From Rhizobium sp. G21 (GTDB lineage: Bacteria; Pseudomonadota; Alphaproteobacteria; Rhizobiales; Rhizobiaceae), in NCBI RefSeq assembly GCF_014158035.1, contig NZ_JACFXW010000001.1, forward strand, positions 2,892,001 through 2,956,000: DNA of 64,000 bases, written 5' to 3'. Shown here in pieces: positions 37,210 through 47,314 of the stretch. The notes beneath the pieces are model-generated. The model did no database searches. It saw only the letters and a list, made by a program, of their open reading frames with translations, and was not told where the DNA came from. A program made the translations under genes and the position numbers. Every line of letters begins with the position of its first letter. Positions within the stretch are counted from its first letter, which is position 1.

Positions 37210-38232
37210 TTATTTGCGAGGTTTCATCGGCCCCGTTGACTGACGGATGCGCATTTCGGGCTTGATCAGATGCAGTCCGTCCGGCTCGTGGCTGCCGGCG
37301 AGACGATCGAGAAGGGCGCGGGCGGCCAGTCGTCCGACTTCGGACTGGCCGTTCCACACGGTGGTCAGCGCGGGCGTGGCGATCGAGGCCTCTTCGAGGT
37401 CGTCATAGCCGGTCACGGAAATGTCGACCCCGGAAATCAGACCGGCGCGAGCGACGCCGTTCATCAGGCCGATGGCGACGAGATCGTTCCAGCAGACGGC
37501 GGCGGTCGGCTTGAGCGGATGAGAGAGAAAATTCACCGCCGCCTCGAAACCGCCCTGCCGGGTGCGGGGACCGGGAATGCGCAACTCCGGAAGCACGGCG
37601 ATATCGGCCTTGCGCAGGGCATTGACATAGCCCTGGTAGCGATCGCGGCCGGTCGAGGTCTGGTCGGTGCCGCCGACCATGGCGATGACGCGGTGGCCGA
37701 GCGAAATGAGATGGTTGGTGGCGAGCGAAATGCCGTAGCTGTCGTCGCCGCGGAAGGCGGGCAGATTGACGTCCTCGATCGTGCGGGCCACCAGAATGAC
37801 CGGCATGCCGTTTTCCTCGGCCAGTTCGAGATCGATCTTCGGCGTGCCGATGGCGGGCGACATGATGATGCCGTCGCCGCCGAGCTGCAGCATGGTTTCG
37901 ATGAAATTCCGCTGTTTCTCGACGGAATCGTAGTGATTTGACAGAATGAAGGTGTGCTGGCTGCGGTCGAGTTCGCTTTCGATCGCCTTGAGGATTTCGG
38001 CGTAGAACGGGTTCATGATGTCATGAACGATTACCCCGATGATGCCGGAGCGGGACGTGCGCAAGCTGGCGGCGCGTCTGTTGTAGATGTAGCCGAGCGC
38101 GCGCGCCTGATCCTTGATCTTCTCGCGCGTCGAAGCGGCGACCAGCGGACTGTCGCGCAGCGCCAGCGACACGGTGGCGGTCGATACGCCGAGCGTCTCG
38201 GCGATCGTCGACAGTTTTATCTTCTGAGCCAT
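37210..38232 (-). CDS. LacI-family regulator cotranscribed with the hydroxyacid dehydrogenase
   Basis: A 340-residue LacI protein: helix-turn-helix LSTIAETLGVSTATVSLALR, hinge RRAASLRTSRSGIIGVIVHD and an effector domain with MNPFYAEILKAIESELDRSQ and the C-terminal SVTGYDDLEEASIATPALTT. The start is ATG 38232 (MAQKIKLS). It is the first gene of a two-gene unit with the dehydrogenase, and an imperfect 16-bp palindrome with a central CG lies 67-82 bp upstream, a plausible autoregulatory operator. The inducer is unknown; a sugar acid is likely given its partner. Confidence 0.9.
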   Translation of the reverse strand: MAQKIKLSTIAETLGVSTATVSLALRDSPLVAASTREKIKDQARALGYIYNRRAASLRTSRSGIIGVIVHDIMNPFYAEILKAIESELDRSQHTFILSNHYDSVEKQRNFIETMLQLGGDGIIMSPAIGTPKIDLELAEENGMPVILVARTIEDVNLPAFRGDDSYGISLATNHLISLGHRVIAMVGGTDQTSTGRDRYQGYVNALRKADIAVLPELRIPGPRTRQGGFEAAVNFLSHPLKPTAAVCWNDLVAIGLMNGVARAGLISGVDISVTGYDDLEEASIATPALTTVWNGQSEVGRLAARALLDRLAGSHEPDGLHLIKPEMRIRQSTGPMKPRK

Positions 38233-38298
38233 GCGTCCTCCCAGGAGGTCGGCCGCCCGAACGCGCCGCCAGACGCGCATGCAGGGCTGCATAATCCT

Positions 38299-38314
38299 CC
38301 TAAATCGTTTGAGG
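38299..38314. promoter_or_regulatory. Candidate LacI-type operator upstream of the LacI/dehydrogenase unit
   Basis: CCTAAATCGTTTGAGG has 6 of 8 symmetric pairs and a central CG, as LacI-family operators do. It lies 67 bp upstream of the regulator start. Assignment is by position and symmetry only. Confidence 0.45.
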
Positions 38315-38364
38315 TATCACATAGCCGACGCGCCGCAAGGTCGACGACGGAGAAAAGCGAAGCA

Positions 38365-38880
38365 TTATTCACCGAAACCGTCGCCCTTGTCGTTTTCCTG
38401 GCCGAGATTGCCGTTGATCTTTCTGAGAAGCTTGCAGAATTGGCGGATTTCCTTGTCGCTGAAGCCGGTCAGGGCGAAGGCTTCGGTCGCCTTGACCGCA
38501 TAGGAAATCGCGCCGACTTGCCTGCGTCCGAGATCGGTCAACGCTGCGCGCATCTGCCGGCCGTCGCTCTCGTCGGCGACCCGCTTGATGAAGCCTTGCG
38601 CTTCCATGCGCGACAGCGTGCGCGTCATGGTCGGCGGTTTGACGCCGAGTTCGGCGGCGATCGCGCCCGCGGTCATCGTTTCCTGCGACGACAGCGCCAG
38701 GATCACGCCGTCCTGGCCGGCATAGAGGCCGCTCGCGGACAGCGAACGCGTCAGGAAGGTGCGCATGGAGCGGGCGGCTTTGGTGAGTTCGGGCTGTAGC
38801 GTCCCCGGCTCGTATTTCTCCTTGGGCTTATCCTTGTCTTCGGACTTATCCTTCTTGGCCTGTTTGTCCTTCTTGGCCAT
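38365..38880 (-). CDS. MarR-family transcriptional regulator with a charged N-terminal extension
   Basis: The 171-residue protein has a Lys/Asp/Glu-rich N-terminal tail of about 25 residues (AKKDKQAKKDKSEDKDKPK), then a MarR winged helix: LYAGQDGVILALSSQETMTA, GAIAAELGVKPPTMTRTLSR (recognition helix), MEAQGFIKRVADESDGRQM (wing) and the C-terminal dimer helices. The polar tail is unusual for MarR. It is divergent from the creatininase-like gene, whose start lies about 70 bp away, so it may control it. No ligand can be assigned. Confidence 0.88.
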   Translation of the reverse strand: MAKKDKQAKKDKSEDKDKPKEKYEPGTLQPELTKAARSMRTFLTRSLSASGLYAGQDGVILALSSQETMTAGAIAAELGVKPPTMTRTLSRMEAQGFIKRVADESDGRQMRAALTDLGRRQVGAISYAVKATEAFALTGFSDKEIRQFCKLLRKINGNLGQENDKGDGFGE

Positions 38881-38952
38881 GCCCCGCCCCGCCCTAGGAT
38901 TTTCTGCTTTCCGTCTGTATGACGTATGGCGATTGGCAAAGGCAAGGAAAAG

Positions 38953-39735
38953 ATGAGCAATATGCCGGGACCGCCGCCCGGCGGCTGGAGCGACCGCATC
39001 GCCATCCTGCCGCTCGGGGCGCATGAATATCACGGGCCGCATCTGCCGCTTCAGACGGATGCGGTGATCGTGGAAGGGATGGCTGCGCGTCTCGAGGCGG
39101 CGCTCGGAGCGCGCGACGTGATCCTGCTGCCGGTGGAGCCGGTCGGCTACTCGCCGGAGCATCTCGATCGGCCGGGGACACGAAGCCTCGGCTACCAGGA
39201 GGCCATCGAACGCTGGCTCGGCATGGCCGCGACGCTGCGCGGGCAGGGCGTGGGACGCCTGATGCTGCTCAATGCGCATGGCGGCAATTCGCCTCTTCTG
39301 TCGATCGTCGCCATGGAGGCGCGCCTGCGTTTCGGCATGCTCTGCATCGCCACCAGCTGGACGCGCTTCGGCATACCGGCCGCCATCGTCCCACCGGAGA
39401 GGAAGGCCTTCGACATTCATGGCGGCGAGATTGAGACATCGGTGATGCTGGCGCTCAGGCCCGATCTGGTCGAACGCGAGAAATGCACGAACTTTGCGTC
39501 CCGCCAGGCGGATTTCGCGCGGAATTTTACCCATTTACGCGCTTACGGGCCGCATGCCTTCGGATGGATGATGCGCGATCTCAACGATGAGGGCGCGGCC
39601 GGCGATGCGCGACTGGCCACCAGTGAGAAAGGCGAGGCGCTTTTGACCCATGCCGTCTCGGGGCTCGTGGAGCTGGTGGACGACATGGCGAGGTTCGACC
39701 TCAACTTGTTCTCGCCGGGCGGACGAGGCGGCTGA
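38953..39735 (+). CDS. Creatininase-family amidohydrolase
   Basis: The 260-residue protein matches the creatininase/mycofactocin MftE-type fold: ILPLGAHEYHGPHLPLQTDA (metal ligands Glu-His-x-x-His and Asp), LLLNAHGGNSPLLSIVA (written MLLNAHGGNSPLL; second metal His) and FDIHGGEIETSVMLALRPDL (His and Glu). Members hydrolyse cyclic amides such as creatinine or formamidopyrimidines, and some serve in cofactor synthesis. ATG 38953 (MSNMPGP) is chosen over an upstream in-frame ATG at 38926 with a Lys-rich start. The stop lies inside a 21-bp palindrome at 39724-39744. Divergent from the MarR gene. Confidence 0.88.
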   Translation: MSNMPGPPPGGWSDRIAILPLGAHEYHGPHLPLQTDAVIVEGMAARLEAALGARDVILLPVEPVGYSPEHLDRPGTRSLGYQEAIERWLGMAATLRGQGVGRLMLLNAHGGNSPLLSIVAMEARLRFGMLCIATSWTRFGIPAAIVPPERKAFDIHGGEIETSVMLALRPDLVEREKCTNFASRQADFARNFTHLRAYGPHAFGWMMRDLNDEGAAGDARLATSEKGEALLTHAVSGLVELVDDMARFDLNLFSPGGRGG

Positions 39736-39753
39736 GCCGCCTCGATCCGGACC

Positions 39754-41646
39754 TCAAGCGGCGCGGCGGACCGCTCGGGTGGTGGACGCGCTCAGGCGGA
39801 ATCGCTCCAGCAATTCATGCAGATGGCGGCTCTGTTCGGAGAGCGACATGCTGGCTGCGGTGGTTTCCTCGACCATGGCGGCGTTCTGCTGGGTCATCTG
39901 GTCCATGTGATTGACCGAGCTGTTGATTTCCTGCAGCGCAGAGGCCTGTTCCTGTGTCGCCTTGGAGATGGTCTCGATGTGGTCGTTGACGCGGTTCACC
40001 AGGCCTTCGATCTCCACAAGCGCCTCGCCTGTCGAGCGGACCAAGCCGACGCCGGTGGAGACTTCCGTCTCCGACTGGTTGATCAGCGCCTTGATTTCCT
40101 TGGCGGCGTTGGCGGAGCGTTGGGCGAGTTCGCGCACCTCCTGCGCCACGACCGCGAAACCCTTGCCGGCGTCGCCGGCGCGAGCGGCTTCGACGCCGGC
40201 GTTCAGAGCGAGCAGGTTGGTCTGGAAGGCGATCTCGTCGATGACGCCGATGATCTGGCTGATCTTTCCGGAGGATTCCTCGATGCGGCTCATCGCCGAG
40301 ACGGCGTCGCGGACGATCGCGCCCGATTTGCCGGCGCTCTGTTTGGTTTCCACCATCATCGAGGTCACTTCATGGGCGCGCTGCGAGGTGCTGCGCACGG
40401 TGGCGGTGATCTCGTCGAGGGCTGCTGCTGCTTCTTCCAGCGAAGCGGCCTGCTGCTCGGTGCGGCGGGAGAGATCGTTGGCGGCGGCGCTCAGTTCGCG
40501 GGTGTTGTCGTTGATGGTCGAGCCGGAGAGGCGGATGCGTTCGATCGTCGAGGCGAGCGTCTCCATGGTCGCGTTAACATTGTTCTGCAATTCGGCGAAG
40601 GCGCCGCGGAACTCGCCCTGCATGGTCTGGGTGAGGTCGGCATCCGCCAGCGCGCCGATCACCCGGCGCATCGCGCCGACGCCCTTGTCGACCGTGCCGA
40701 CCAGTTCGTTGACGCTCGAGGCGAAGCGATTGAGGTCGGGATTGTCGTAATCCTTGGAAATACGCAGCGAGAAATCGCCGTTGACCGCGGCGGCGACCAC
40801 GCCGCTGATCGTGTTCTGCAGCTCGGCGCTCTTGGCGTGCAGCGCCTGTTCCTGCGCTTCCAGCTGCCGCATGGCGATGCTGTTCTTGCGGAAGATCTCC
40901 ATGGCGCGGGCCATTTCGCCGATTTCGTCCTGGCGGGCCGTGCTGTCGACTTCGCCGGAGAGATCGCCGCCGGCAAGCCGGCTCATCGCGCCGGTCAGCG
41001 CCTTGATCGGCTTGGAGATGCCGTTGCGGGCAATGTAGGAGCTGACGCCGCCGCCGATGATCACGCAGAAGGCGGCGACGCCGATCTGGATCCAGATGGC
41101 GAGATCGGCTTCAGCGAGCGCGTCGGCGCGGGCCGTCGCCAGGCTTTCGCCGGAGGATTTGCTGTAGATCTTGACGGCGGCGGTGACGGCTTTCTGCGCG
41201 TCGAGCGCCTTGCCGAGCGCAGCCTTCAGGCTCTCGGCGTCGCCGCCGTCCTGAGCCGTCTTCACCATGGCGCGGATCTGATCAAAATAGGCCAGCAGCG
41301 CGGCCTCTACGTCGCCTAGCATCTTCTTCTCTTCGGCGTTCGCCACCTGTTCGATCTTCGGAAGCCGCTCCAGCATTTCGCCGGCGCGCTTTTCCGTCTC
41401 GGCGGCGAAGTCCACGGCCTTTTCGGGAGCTGCGGCCAATTGATAGGTCATGCGGCTGATGGCGATGATGTCGACGCGAAGATCCATCGCTTCGCGAGCC
41501 ATTTCCTCGCGGGCGCCCACCGAGGCCAGCGTGCCGCCGATGTCGCGCATGCCCAGGATGCCGACGCCGGCGATTGCGAGGGAGGCGACGGCCATGAAGA
41601 TCATCACGAGGCCAATTTTCATCTGGATCGGCAGATTTTGCAGCAT
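39754..41646 (-). CDS. Methyl-accepting chemotaxis protein
   Basis: The 630-residue receptor has an N-terminal transmembrane helix ([20 protein letters not shown]), a periplasmic four-helix-bundle-type sensor of about 160 residues, a second transmembrane helix ([20 protein letters not shown]), HAMP segments ([20 protein letters not shown]) and a cytoplasmic signalling domain with the conserved hairpin [20 protein letters not shown] and [20 protein letters not shown]. It signals to CheA/CheW, which are not encoded nearby. No CheR-docking pentapeptide is seen at the C-terminus. The ligand is unknown. The start is ATG 41646. Confidence 0.95.
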   Translation of the reverse strand: MLQNLPIQMKIGLVMIFMAVASLAIAGVGILGMRDIGGTLASVGAREEMAREAMDLRVDIIAISRMTYQLAAAPEKAVDFAAETEKRAGEMLERLPKIEQVANAEEKKMLGDVEAALLAYFDQIRAMVKTAQDGGDAESLKAALGKALDAQKAVTAAVKIYSKSSGESLATARADALAEADLAIWIQIGVAAFCVIIGGGVSSYIARNGISKPIKALTGAMSRLAGGDLSGEVDSTARQDEIGEMARAMEIFRKNSIAMRQLEAQEQALHAKSAELQNTISGVVAAAVNGDFSLRISKDYDNPDLNRFASSVNELVGTVDKGVGAMRRVIGALADADLTQTMQGEFRGAFAELQNNVNATMETLASTIERIRLSGSTINDNTRELSAAANDLSRRTEQQAASLEEAAAALDEITATVRSTSQRAHEVTSMMVETKQSAGKSGAIVRDAVSAMSRIEESSGKISQIIGVIDEIAFQTNLLALNAGVEAARAGDAGKGFAVVAQEVRELAQRSANAAKEIKALINQSETEVSTGVGLVRSTGEALVEIEGLVNRVNDHIETISKATQEQASALQEINSSVNHMDQMTQQNAAMVEETTAASMSLSEQSRHLHELLERFRLSASTTRAVRRAA

Positions 41647-41878
41647 AGGGGTCCTCTTCCTCCGAGGCTGGGGCAGGGTCCCGTCCGTTGTGCGGCGCAA
41701 AAGTGAATATAAAGTAATATAAATCACATGAGAATTTAGGCAAAAATTGACAGGTCGCGCCGCGGGCCTCATCCAGGCGCAGCTACGAAAAAGAGCGGCG
41801 GCAGGGATTTGCGCTCGCCCGGCATCTCTCCTATATAGAGCGCCGACGATATATTATTACATTCCGCGAGGAAGTCCC

Positions 41879-42997
41879 ATGACCGAAGCCCAGACCGCCA
41901 AGCCCATCCCCGTCACCGTGCTCACCGGTTATCTCGGCGCCGGCAAGACGACGCTGCTCAACCGTATTCTCACCGAAAACCACGGCAAGCGCTACGCCGT
42001 CATCGTCAACGAATTCGGCGAGATCGGCATCGACAACGACCTGATCGTCGAGTCGGACGAAGAAATCTACGAAATGAACAATGGCTGCATCTGCTGCACG
42101 GTGCGCGGCGACCTGATCCGCGTGGTGGAAGGCCTGATGCGCCGTCCCGGCCGTTTCGACGCGATCATCGTCGAGACCACGGGGCTCGCCGATCCGGTGC
42201 CGGTGGCGCAAACCTTCTTCATGGACGAAGATGTGCGCTCCAAGACCCAGCTCGACGCCGTCGTGGCGCTCGTGGACGCCAAGCATCTGCCGCTGCGCCT
42301 GAAAGACAGCCGCGAAGCCGAAGACCAGCTGGCCTTCGCTGATGTCGTGCTGCTCAACAAGACCGATCTCGTCACGCCCGAAGAGCTCGCCAATATCGAG
42401 GCGGTGATCCGCGTCATCAATCCCTCGGCCCGGATCTATCGCACCGAACGCTCCAATGTCGATCTGTCCAAGATCCTCGATCAGGGCGCTTTCGACCTGG
42501 AACGGGCGCTCGAAAACGATCCGCATTTCCTGGAGCACGGCCATGAGGACCATGTCTGCGGTCCGGATTGCGATCACGACCACGGACATGACCACCATCA
42601 TCACGACCATGACCATGACCATGATCACCACCATCACCATGATCACGGCCACGACCATGGACACGACCATCACCATCATGCGCCGTCCGCCATCCATGAT
42701 GTGACGGTGCAGTCGATCTCGCTGCGCGGCGGCGAGATGAATCCGAAGAAGTTCTTTCCCTGGATCGAAAAGATCACCCAGGTGCAGGGTCCGAACATTC
42801 TGCGCCTCAAGGGCATCATCGCATTCGATCAGGACGACGAGCGCTATGTGGTGCAGGGCGTGCACATGATCATCGAGGGCAATCACCAGCGCGCCTGGAA
42901 GGACGGCGAAAAGCGCGAAAGCCGTCTCGTCTTCATCGGCCGCGAACTCGACCGCAAGAAGATCGAGGAAAGCTTCAAGGCCTGTGAGGCCGCCTGA
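41879..42997 (+). CDS. CobW/COG0523 family zinc-chaperone GTPase
   Basis: The 372-residue G3E GTPase has Walker [18 protein letters not shown], the metal-binding CxCC motif in [34 protein letters not shown], the guanine motif NKTD ([10 protein letters not shown]), and a C-terminal CobW_C domain ([20 protein letters not shown]). Between them is an extreme His/Asp run (42566-42677) suited to storing zinc or another metal. Family members deliver zinc to target enzymes, often under Zur control. No clear Zur box was seen in the 230-bp 5' region. The start is ATG 41879 behind GAGGAAG. The stop overlaps the WD40 gene start by one base (TGATG). Confidence 0.93.
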   Translation: MTEAQTAKPIPVTVLTGYLGAGKTTLLNRILTENHGKRYAVIVNEFGEIGIDNDLIVESDEEIYEMNNGCICCTVRGDLIRVVEGLMRRPGRFDAIIVETTGLADPVPVAQTFFMDEDVRSKTQLDAVVALVDAKHLPLRLKDSREAEDQLAFADVVLLNKTDLVTPEELANIEAVIRVINPSARIYRTERSNVDLSKILDQGAFDLERALENDPHFLEHGHEDHVCGPDCDHDHGHDHHHHDHDHDHDHHHHHDHGHDHGHDHHHHAPSAIHDVTVQSISLRGGEMNPKKFFPWIEKITQVQGPNILRLKGIIAFDQDDERYVVQGVHMIIEGNHQRAWKDGEKRESRLVFIGRELDRKKIEESFKACEAA

Positions 42998-43986
42998 TGC
43001 CCACAGTTGCGCCGCTCGATCTGGAAGGCCACGTCTACGGGGCCTTCTTCCTTGGCGATACGCCTTTTTTCGCCGCGTCTTCAGGTGAAATCCACCGTCT
43101 CGAGAATGGCCATAAGGTCTCCGAGGCTCATCATGGCCTGTTGACCGCCGTCGTCGATCCCGCCACAAAATCGCTGATTACCGGCGGTGAAGACGGCAAG
43201 GTGCAGCGCATCGCAGCCGACGGGTCGGTGACGCAGGTGGCCGAAGCGCCGCGTAAATGGATCAACGCCGTGGCGGCTGGCCCGTCCGGCGCGGTCGGTT
43301 TTGCGCATGGCAAGACGGCGGTGGTGATCACTTCCGACGGCAAGAGTCGGGAGTTCACCGAACAGCGGACCATCGAGCATCTGGCGTTTGCGCCGAAGGG
43401 CCTGCGCATCGGCGTTGCCCGCTATAATGGCGTCACGCTGCATTGGGCGGGCACCAATGGCGCGCCGGTCGATCTGGAATGGAAGGGCGCACACACCTTC
43501 GTGACCTTTTCGCCCGATGGCCGCTTCCTCGTCACAGCCATGCAGGAAAGCGCGCTGCATGGCTGGAAGCTCGACGTCAAGCCGAACGAAGAGACCCGCC
43601 ATATGCGCATGAGCGGCTATCCCGGCAAGGTGAAGTCGCTGTCCTGGTCGCCCAAGGGCAAATGGCTTGCTTCATCAGGCGCGCCGGCGGCAATCGTCTG
43701 GCCGTTCTCGTCCAAGGACGGGCCTATGGGCAAGGCGCCGCTGGAGCTCGGCACGCGCGCCAATATCATGGTGACCTCGGTGGCCTTCCATCCCAACGAG
43801 GAGGTTTTGGCCATCGGTTTCATCGACGGCATGATCCTCGGCGTGCGCCTGGCCGATGAAAAGGAAGCGCTGCTGCGCCGTCCGGGCAAGGGCGGCATTT
43901 CCGGCATGAGCTGGTCGCAAAGCGGCAAGCTGCTGGCTTTCTCGTCGGACGCCGGCGATTGCGGCGTGGTCGACATCTCGGTCTGA
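42997..43986 (+). CDS. WD40 repeat protein coupled to the CobW-type chaperone
   Basis: The 329-residue protein has about six to seven WD40-like blades, for example GLLTAVVDPATKSLITGGED, HTFVTFSPDGRFLVTAMQES, VKSLSWSPKGKWLASSGAPA and VTSVAFHPNEEVLAIGFIDG. It lacks a signal peptide, so it is cytoplasmic. It is translationally coupled to the CobW-type gene (one-base TGATG overlap), an arrangement seen in other alphaproteobacteria, so it is likely a scaffold or client-binding partner in metal delivery. That role is inferred from the coupling. Confidence 0.85.
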   Translation: MPTVAPLDLEGHVYGAFFLGDTPFFAASSGEIHRLENGHKVSEAHHGLLTAVVDPATKSLITGGEDGKVQRIAADGSVTQVAEAPRKWINAVAAGPSGAVGFAHGKTAVVITSDGKSREFTEQRTIEHLAFAPKGLRIGVARYNGVTLHWAGTNGAPVDLEWKGAHTFVTFSPDGRFLVTAMQESALHGWKLDVKPNEETRHMRMSGYPGKVKSLSWSPKGKWLASSGAPAAIVWPFSSKDGPMGKAPLELGTRANIMVTSVAFHPNEEVLAIGFIDGMILGVRLADEKEALLRRPGKGGISGMSWSQSGKLLAFSSDAGDCGVVDISV

Positions 43987-43991
43987 GCCTG

Positions 43992-44411
43992 ATGACCGTG
44001 CCGGCCGAATATGCCCATGCAGACAGGGATTTCGAGCGCTTCATGACCGCGCTTCTCGATCTCACCACTCTGGAAACGCGTCACCGCGCCTATGCGGTGA
44101 CGCGCGCCGTGCTGCATGTGTTTCGGGCGCATCTGTCGGTTCATGACGCGCTGGTTTTCGCCGATGCTCTGCCCGCAGTGCTTCGAGCGATCTTCGTCGA
44201 GAATTGGCGTCCGCCGGCAGAGGTCCCGCCGTTTCCAGACCGCGCGGCGCTGGCGCGCGAAGTCCGCGCCAACAGACGCGACCACAACCTCGCCGATGAC
44301 GACAGTATCCGTTTGGTCGCCCGCGCATTGCGCGCCAGTCTGGATCAAATCACTCTTGATCGCGCGCTTTCACGGCTGCCCCATCAGGCGCGAGACTATT
44401 GGGCTGCTTAA
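43992..44411 (+). CDS. DUF2267 family protein
   Basis: A 139-residue helical protein of the DUF2267 type: FERFMTALLDLTTLETRHRA, AYAVTRAVLHVFRAHLSVHD, ADALPAVLRAIFVENWRPPA and a C-terminal helix RAALAREVRANRRDHNLADD. The family has tandem repeats of a small helical unit and no known function. The start is ATG 43992, five bases after the WD40 stop, so it belongs to the same transcript as the CobW and WD40 genes. Confidence 0.78.
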   Translation: MTVPAEYAHADRDFERFMTALLDLTTLETRHRAYAVTRAVLHVFRAHLSVHDALVFADALPAVLRAIFVENWRPPAEVPPFPDRAALAREVRANRRDHNLADDDSIRLVARALRASLDQITLDRALSRLPHQARDYWAA

Positions 44412-44571
44412 CCATTGGCCCGTAAATCATGCGGCTTCGGCCTTTTCCCTGTACATTTGCCCTCAATCAGCCTATGAACGCGCCAATTCCGATTTGCGGC
44501 GCAGCAAATGGCGTCGCGCGACTTCCAGGGCTTTGGGCCCGCCGGTCGCAACAGCATCCGAAAGACATGGA

Positions 44572-46593
44572 ATGACAGATATACAAGCTCTTGAGCCGGC
44601 GCTCGCCGTCGCGCTCGAAAAACGCGGCTATTCCGAACTGACCCCTGTGCAGAAAGCCGTGCTCGCGCCCGAACTCGAAGGCCGCGATGCGCTGGTCTCG
44701 GCGCAGACCGGCTCCGGCAAGACGGTGGCCTTCGGCCTGGCGCTCGCCCCGACGCTCTTGGCCGGCAAGGCTCGTTTCGACCGCGCCGACGCGCCTTTCG
44801 CGCTGGCGATCGCGCCGACCCGTGAACTTGCGCTGCAGGTCGCCCGCGAACTCGAATGGCTTTACGCAGAGGCCGGCGCGCAGATCGCCACCTGCGTCGG
44901 CGGCATGGACATGCGCAACGAACGGCGCGCGCTCGATCGTGGCGCCCATATCGTGGTCGGCACGCCCGGCCGTCTGCGCGACCACATCACCCGCAATTCG
45001 CTCGATCTTTCGGCCATCCGCGCCGTGGTGCTCGACGAAGCCGACGAGATGCTCGACCTCGGTTTCCGCGAAGATTTGGAGTTCATTCTCGAATCCTCGC
45101 CCGAAGAACGTCGGACGCTGATGTTTTCGGCGACCGTGTCCAAGCCGATCGCCAAGCTGGCCGAAAGCTATCAGCGCGACGCGATCCGCATCGCCACCGC
45201 CTCCGAACAGAAGCAGCATGTCGATATCGACTATCGCGCGCTGGTCTGCGCTCCGGCTGATCGCGACAACGCCATCGTCAACGTGCTGCGCTATTACGAA
45301 GCGCCGAACGCCATCGTGTTCTGCAACACCCGCGCCGCCGTCAATCACCTGACGGCGCGGCTGCACAATCGCGGCTTCACCGTGGTGGCGCTGTCGGGCG
45401 AACTCAGCCAGAACGAACGCAGCCACGCATTGCAATCGATGCGCGACGGGCGCGCCCGCGTCTGCATCGCAACGGATGTCGCCGCCCGCGGCATCGACCT
45501 GCCCAATCTCGAACTGGTCATTCACGCCGATCTGCCGACCAATCCGGAAACGCTGCTGCACCGTTCAGGCCGCACCGGTCGCGCCGGCCGCAAGGGCGTG
45601 AGCGCAGTCATCGTGCCGACCAGCGCCCGCCGCAAAGCCGAGCGCGTGCTGCAGGCCGCCACCGTTCGCGCCACCTGGGCTTCGCCGCCCTCGGCCGACG
45701 AGGTGAACGCCCGCGACGACGAGCGGCTGATGGCCGACGACATGCTGACGCGGATCGCCGACGAGGACGAGATCGACATCGGCGCACGCCTGATCGAGAC
45801 GCATGGCGCGGCCCAGGTGGCCGCCGCCTTCCTCAGGCTCTATCGCGCCGGCCGCTCCGCGCCGGAAGAATTGGTCGATATCGGCCAGGTGTTCGACGGC
45901 GGCGCCAATCGCCGTCCGCCGCGTGACGGCGATCGGCCGGCTGGACGCGAAGACCCGGCGCCGCGCCGCCGCGAGGATTTCGGCCCCAGCGCCTGGGTGT
46001 CGCTGTCGGTCGGCCGTAAGCAGAACGCCGAGCCGCGCTGGCTCATTCCCGTCCTTTGCCGCAACGGCGACATCACCCGCCACGACATCGGCGCGATCAA
46101 GATGCAGCAGGACGAAACCTTCGTGCAGATCTCCAACGACAGCCTCGAGCATTTCCTCGCGGCGATCGGTCCCAACAAGACGCTCGAGCGCGGCATGCGC
46201 CTGAGGCTCGTCGAGGGCGAACCGGATTTGCGTCCGACGCGCAGCGCGCCTCGTTTCGATGGCGATCGCAAGCCGCAGGGCGAGCGCAAGTCCTATGGCG
46301 ACCGCAAGCCGCAGGAGCGCGGCGATGAGCGTCCCCGCAGCGACGATCGCAACACCTCCTGGGAAAAGCCGCAGCGCGAAAAGCCGGCCGGTCGCCGCGC
46401 CGATGCGACAGCCGATGATTTCGGCGGCGCGCCGAAGAAGAAGTTCGGCCGGAAGCCGGAATATGCCGGCGATCGCTCCGCCTATCAGGATCGGCCGCCG
46501 GCCGACCGCCCGGGCAAGGATTGGGGCAAGCCGTCCAAGCCTGCTCGCGCCGGCGATGAAAAGCCCAAGCGCAAGAAGAAAAGCAACGGCTGA
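44572..46593 (+). CDS. DEAD-box RNA helicase with basic, disordered C-terminus
   Basis: The 673-residue ATP-dependent RNA helicase has a Q motif (GYSELTPVQKAVL), Walker A AQTGSGKTVAFGLA, PTRELALQVA, DEAD in VVLDEADEMLDLGF, SAT in LMFSATVSKPIAKL, RGID in ARGIDLPNLELVIHADL and HRSGRTGRAGRKG. A DbpA-type RNA-binding domain follows (AWVSLSVGRKQNAEPRWLIP), then a highly charged tail with repeated GDRKPQGERKSYGDRKPQ units, suited to binding RNA nonspecifically. Likely functions are ribosome assembly and cold adaptation, as for CsdA. ATG 44572 is used. A strong terminator follows. Confidence 0.95.
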   Translation: MTDIQALEPALAVALEKRGYSELTPVQKAVLAPELEGRDALVSAQTGSGKTVAFGLALAPTLLAGKARFDRADAPFALAIAPTRELALQVARELEWLYAEAGAQIATCVGGMDMRNERRALDRGAHIVVGTPGRLRDHITRNSLDLSAIRAVVLDEADEMLDLGFREDLEFILESSPEERRTLMFSATVSKPIAKLAESYQRDAIRIATASEQKQHVDIDYRALVCAPADRDNAIVNVLRYYEAPNAIVFCNTRAAVNHLTARLHNRGFTVVALSGELSQNERSHALQSMRDGRARVCIATDVAARGIDLPNLELVIHADLPTNPETLLHRSGRTGRAGRKGVSAVIVPTSARRKAERVLQAATVRATWASPPSADEVNARDDERLMADDMLTRIADEDEIDIGARLIETHGAAQVAAAFLRLYRAGRSAPEELVDIGQVFDGGANRRPPRDGDRPAGREDPAPRRREDFGPSAWVSLSVGRKQNAEPRWLIPVLCRNGDITRHDIGAIKMQQDETFVQISNDSLEHFLAAIGPNKTLERGMRLRLVEGEPDLRPTRSAPRFDGDRKPQGERKSYGDRKPQERGDERPRSDDRNTSWEKPQREKPAGRRADATADDFGGAPKKKFGRKPEYAGDRSAYQDRPPADRPGKDWGKPSKPARAGDEKPKRKKKSNG

Positions 46594-46619
46594 CGCCTGA
46601 TTGCCTGACGTCTATTCGA

Positions 46620-46653
46620 CGCGCTCCCTCATGCGGGGAGCGCGTTTTGCTTT
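46620..46653 (+). terminator. Rho-independent terminator after the DEAD-box helicase gene
   Basis: CGCGCTCCC (46620-46628) pairs perfectly with GGGAGCGCG (46636-46644) around a 7-nt loop and is followed by TTTTGCTTT. It ends 3 bp before the stop of the convergent gene. Confidence 0.88.
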
Positions 46654-46655
46654 GG

Positions 46656-47092
46656 TCAGGCCAGTTGAAGATGCGGCGCGCCGTCCGACGTCTTCTCCAC
46701 CGTCCTACCATCCGGTCCCAGCGTGCAGACGACGCGTTTTCGAAAAACATCGAAACTTTCGAACTTCGACACATTGACCGGTTCGTCGAAATCGAAGGCG
46801 ACCCTGACGACGTCGTCCGATCCGTTCATCCGCTGCAGCGACACGACCCTGCCCCGAAACGGTTTGCCGAGATAGAGGCCGGAGGCGTGGTCGCCGACCT
46901 GCAGGCGCGGCGGCGGCCTATTGCCGAGCCGGGCGTGCAGCGTGTTCCAGTCGCGAAAGCCGTATTGGGCGGCGATCAGTTCCAGTGATTTCGAATGGGT
47001 GACGGGGAACCCTGGCTGGCCAGCGCGTCGCGCAGGCGGCGGGCCTGGGCCTTGATGTCCTCCATAGAGGGTAGGCGGGATGTCTCGCTCAT
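46656..47092 (-). CDS. Glyoxalase-superfamily-annotated small protein (1-base frameshift)
   Basis: Corrected length is about 145 residues. The N-terminal block MEDIKAQARRLRDALASQG, then the post-shift THSKSLELIAAQYGFRDWNT and LGNRPPPRLQVGDHASGLYL, matches a small conserved alphaproteobacterial protein commonly annotated as a glyoxalase superfamily protein. The C-terminal half is a beta-rich domain (GKPFRGRVVSLQRMNGSDDV, AFDFDEPVNVSKFESFDVFR). As read, the frame stops after the first 38 codons; one base restored in the run near 47004-47012 joins the parts. Function is unknown. The start is ATG 47092. Confidence 0.7.
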
Positions 47093-47314
47093 GGCGGTCC
47101 TCATGGCGGCGTTTCCTGACTGCTTGGGACCCGCATTGCCAAGGCGAAACGCCTCATTGGGAACGATGAAAGAGATCGCGCCGGAAACTTCACCATGTCT
47201 TGAGATTGCGGGCGGCAGGGGTTTCCATCCCTTGACGTCCCGCTAAGCGCTTTTGCGGTGAAAGTCAAATCCTCGGCAATCCGCCTCCTGCGGAATAGCT
47301 CGGGCCTGCCCCGA

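Noticed and set aside
39724-39744. 21-bp palindrome containing the creatininase-like stop codon as a terminator
   Set aside because: No T-tract on either side and the next convergent stop is only 10 bp away. It may be a bidirectional hairpin, but terminator status is unsupported.
42566-42677. CAC/CAT/GAC-rich stretch as a possible microsatellite or CRISPR-like repeat
   Set aside because: It is the His/Asp-rich loop coding region of the CobW-type protein, in frame throughout.
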